DNA of 8,503 bases from an uncultured Cytophagaceae bacterium (GTDB taxonomy: Bacteria > Bacteroidota > Bacteroidia > Cytophagales > Spirosomataceae), in assembly GCA_903837305.1 (NCBI GenBank), contig CAILUB010000116.1:1-8503 (forward strand). The letters are read 5' to 3'. This document shows, piece after piece, positions 6,705 to 8,503 of the stretch. A program made the position numbers and the translations under genes. Each line of letters starts with the position of its first letter. Within the stretch, counting starts at the first letter, position 1. The notes under the pieces were generated by a model that was given only the letters and a program-made list of their open reading frames with translations, was not told where the DNA came from and ran no database searches.

Positions 6705-7613
6705 ATGTCGCCTTTAATTTCCATTGTAATGGCCACCTTTAATGGGGAAAAATACCTCCCAGAACAGGTCGACAGTTTACTGGCGCAAAACTATTCGAAT
6801 TTAGAATTCATCTTTGTGGATGACGCCTCGACAGATCGGACTTGGGAACTACTTTCAAGCTATGCAGCTACGGATAAAAGAATTTTACTCATCCAAAATA
6901 AGCTAAATCAAGGGTATCGTAAAACATTTGAAACGGGCATTTTAAAAGCGCAAGGAGAATTTATAGCGCTTTCAGATCAAGATGATTACTGGCTTCCATC
7001 CAAAATCACTGAATTAGTTGCCGTGATTGGAGATCATTCCTTGGTGTATTCAGACTCTGAACTAGTCGATAGTTCTGGGAATCTGATGGGTAAAAAAATG
7101 TCTGACCTTAAACGACAGATTGCTTATAGCAGTCCATTAATGTACACTTTAGGGGCTTGGGCTCCTGGTCATAGTATGTTATTTCGAAAGGATCTATTGC
7201 CCTTTGCTTTACCTGCGGTAGATTTTGTTACACATGATTATTTAATTGGATTTGCGGCAACGTGTGCTAGCGGAATTACCTACCTACCCACACCCTTAGT
7301 TCATTACCGACAACACGCCACAAATACCATTGGAGCTAATTTAAACAAGACTTCCAAAAAATCTATATCGAAGAAAGAGCGGAAAGCGCTCATTTTAGCG
7401 CGACTAAACTTGATTTATGAAAGATGTCCTGTAGGACAAAACAAAGAAGTGCTGAAAAAATTCGCTTCTGCTTGCGCTGGATCTTCCATTTCAAAAAGGA
7501 TTCAAAGATTTAGTATTTTATTTACAAATCGCCAAACGATGTTAGCTTATAAAGGGAAATCTGACCTAGGAAATATACTGTATTGCTTTAAGCTACTTAT
7601 TTCTATTTTCTAA
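6705..7613 (+). CDS. GT2-family glycosyltransferase (rhamnosyltransferase-like)
   Basis: A 302-residue cytosolic or membrane-associated GT-A fold enzyme that would transfer a sugar from a nucleotide sugar to a growing glycan. The N-terminus ISIVMATFNGEKYL (5-18) is the typical family 2 opening strand and P-loop-like turn. D39-D40-x-S-T-D44 binds the nucleotide. S90-D91-Q-D93-D94 is the DXD-type metal site. GHSMLFRK (155-162) and H177-D178 lie in the acceptor region, where D178 is a plausible catalytic base, and HYRQH (200-204) closes the conserved domain. The SDQDDYW form and the HYRQH ending are common in putative rhamnosyltransferases of O-antigen or exopolysaccharide loci, but donor sugar and acceptor cannot be deduced. 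The last 100 residues are lysine-rich, unlike the core, and their DNA is notably AT-rich (roughly 30% GC in hand-counted lines against about 45% nearby). The 3' end overlaps the convergent glycosyltransferase gene by 11 bases. Confidence 0.85.
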   Translation: MSPLISIVMATFNGEKYLPEQVDSLLAQNYSNLEFIFVDDASTDRTWELLSSYAATDKRILLIQNKLNQGYRKTFETGILKAQGEFIALSDQDDYWLPSKITELVAVIGDHSLVYSDSELVDSSGNLMGKKMSDLKRQIAYSSPLMYTLGAWAPGHSMLFRKDLLPFALPAVDFVTHDYLIGFAATCASGITYLPTPLVHYRQHATNTIGANLNKTSKKSISKKERKALILARLNLIYERCPVGQNKEVLKKFASACAGSSISKRIQRFSILFTNRQTMLAYKGKSDLGNILYCFKLLISIF

Positions 7614-7621
7614 AAAATAGA
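7602..7621. repeat. AT-rich inverted repeat spanning both convergent stop codons
   Basis: Arms 7602-7609 (TCTATTTT) and 7614-7621 (AAAATAGA) pair over 8 bp around the 4-base loop CTAA. The stop of the leftward gene lies in the left arm and the stop of the rightward gene begins in the loop. An outer pair, TTTAAG at 7587-7592 with CTTAAA at 7622-7627, could extend the structure. No T-run follows on either strand, so a terminator role is doubtful. Confidence 0.3.
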
Positions 7622-8493
7622 CTTAAACGGTAATACAAATTTTTCAAATGCACCGGAATTGGAATTGGACCTTGCACAAGCGGCCCATCGAATTTCTCCC
7701 CCCTTCGTAAATAATATTTTGATAAAGTAGACGAGGTCATCCCCCACTTGCGAATAAACTGATAATAGCCCTTGTTCTGTTTCACACGCTTCACGGAAAT
7801 CGATCCAAAATGGTAGACCCTACTCCGGGAAATTCCCTTAAACAAGCGTACACCTGCTTGCCAGCATTTCATCGAAAAGTCAGGATCTGAATACATCCCA
7901 GGCGTAAATTCATTCGAATAACCTCCCACTTTATCCCATAAGGAACGGTGCACCACGTTAGGCGGCCAAGTCGCTCCTTGCCAGTCTTCGAAAGGCAACG
8001 AATTATAAGTTTCTAGAAGCCTGTCTTCCTCGAAAGTGGCCATATTCCGGCCGTAATCGGCCTGAATGGAACAAGCGCTTTGGGCTTTAGGCTCGATAGC
8101 TGTGGCTGATAAAAAGAATTGCGTGTGTCCGATGAGTTCGATTTCCTCTTTCAGAAAACCGTCCCAATTAGGCAGCACGTACATATCGTCGTTCAAATAT
8201 AAGTAATAATCTGCGTGTGCCAGTTTGACCATCGCGTTCATCGCGTAACAAACGCCCACGTTGATCGGGCTATATGAAAAAGCGATATCTTCTTGGGATT
8301 CCACCCATTCTTTGGAACCGTCATTCGCCTCATTCAAATGCAAAATGATCTCAAAGGAGGTCGTCGAATGTTTTCGGATGGCCGCGATGCATAATTGCAA
8401 GTAGGCCAAATTATTCCAGCTCGGAATGAGGATAGAGAAATAGGGGTTTTTAGGCGCCTGGGATGCTGGGAAAAATTGAATCGACTCTTCCAT
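7603..8493 (-). CDS. GT2-family glycosyltransferase
   Basis: A 296-residue GT-A glycosyltransferase. The opening strand FSILIPSWNNLAYL (19-32) is a family 2 start, with a 15-residue lead. LNEANDGSKEW (53-63) carries the nucleotide-binding acidic residue D58. YLYLNDDMYV (97-106) holds the metal-binding N-D-D at 101-103, the position of the DXD motif. PPNVVHRSLWDKVGGY (177-192) and MYSDPDF (200-206) form the acceptor-side and catalytic region. YHFGS (227-231), followed by a basic stretch and KWG, is typical of a subgroup found in Bacteroidota polysaccharide and glycolipid loci. Donor sugar and acceptor are unknown; a role in surface glycan or lipooligosaccharide assembly is inferred from the neighbours. 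The ATG at 8491-8493 shares its A with a TAA at 8493-8495 on the same strand. This could be the stop of an upstream gene just beyond the window and would make this the distal gene of a coupled operon. The 3' end overlaps the convergent GT2 gene. Confidence 0.87.
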   Translation of the reverse strand: MEESIQFFPASQAPKNPYFSILIPSWNNLAYLQLCIAAIRKHSTTSFEIILHLNEANDGSKEWVESQEDIAFSYSPINVGVCYAMNAMVKLAHADYYLYLNDDMYVLPNWDGFLKEEIELIGHTQFFLSATAIEPKAQSACSIQADYGRNMATFEEDRLLETYNSLPFEDWQGATWPPNVVHRSLWDKVGGYSNEFTPGMYSDPDFSMKCWQAGVRLFKGISRSRVYHFGSISVKRVKQNKGYYQFIRKWGMTSSTLSKYYLRRGEKFDGPLVQGPIPIPVHLKNLYYRLSLFFRK

Positions 8494-8503
8494 TACAGCA
8501 TGC

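Noticed and set aside
7602..7621. Bidirectional intrinsic terminator between the two glycosyltransferases
   Set aside because: The stem is only A-T rich and no T-run follows it on either strand, so it is listed only as an inverted repeat.

Overview
The window looks like chromosomal DNA from a member of the Bacteroidota, probably Cytophagales or a close relative. This is inferred from three things. There is a textbook Bacteroidota promoter (TTTG, 18 bases, TATCTTTG) ahead of the tlpA-like gene. Shine-Dalgarno sequences are absent ahead of the starts. The RsmH, MsbA-like exporter and lipocalin-plus-thioredoxin proteins have a Bacteroidota flavour. The DNA is moderately AT-rich, nearly every base is coding, and the longest gene-free gap is about 130 bases. 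I see no tRNA, rRNA, insertion sequence, CRISPR array or phage gene.

Left part (1-2272): the 5' end of rsmH (16S rRNA methyltransferase, normally at the head of the division and cell-wall cluster) runs leftward out of the window. Diverging from it is a two-gene unit. It encodes an exported TlpA-type thiol-disulfide protein whose N-terminal half is a tandem duplication of a beta-rich domain. A 1-base stop/start overlap joins it to an exported PAP2-family phosphatase.

Middle (2269-4726): a leftward pair encodes a class I aminotransferase and, one base further on, a NhaD-type sodium/proton antiporter. The antiporter stop codon overlaps the stop codon of the convergent PAP2 gene. Upstream of the pair is an 11-bp perfect hairpin that probably terminates the preceding gene and also contains a candidate -7 element for the pair.

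Right part (4812-8493): a leftward MsbA-like ABC exporter with a TTG start diverges from a GT2 glycosyltransferase gene. That gene converges on, and overlaps by 11 bases, a second GT2 glycosyltransferase gene that enters from the right edge. Exporter plus glycosyltransferases suggests the edge of a surface-glycan or glycolipid region.

Most of the window is ordinary housekeeping and envelope content. I found no convincing new biological system. The points most worth checking are the duplicated N-terminal domain of the TlpA-like protein, the hairpin/promoter overlap, and the compact tail-to-tail gene junctions.
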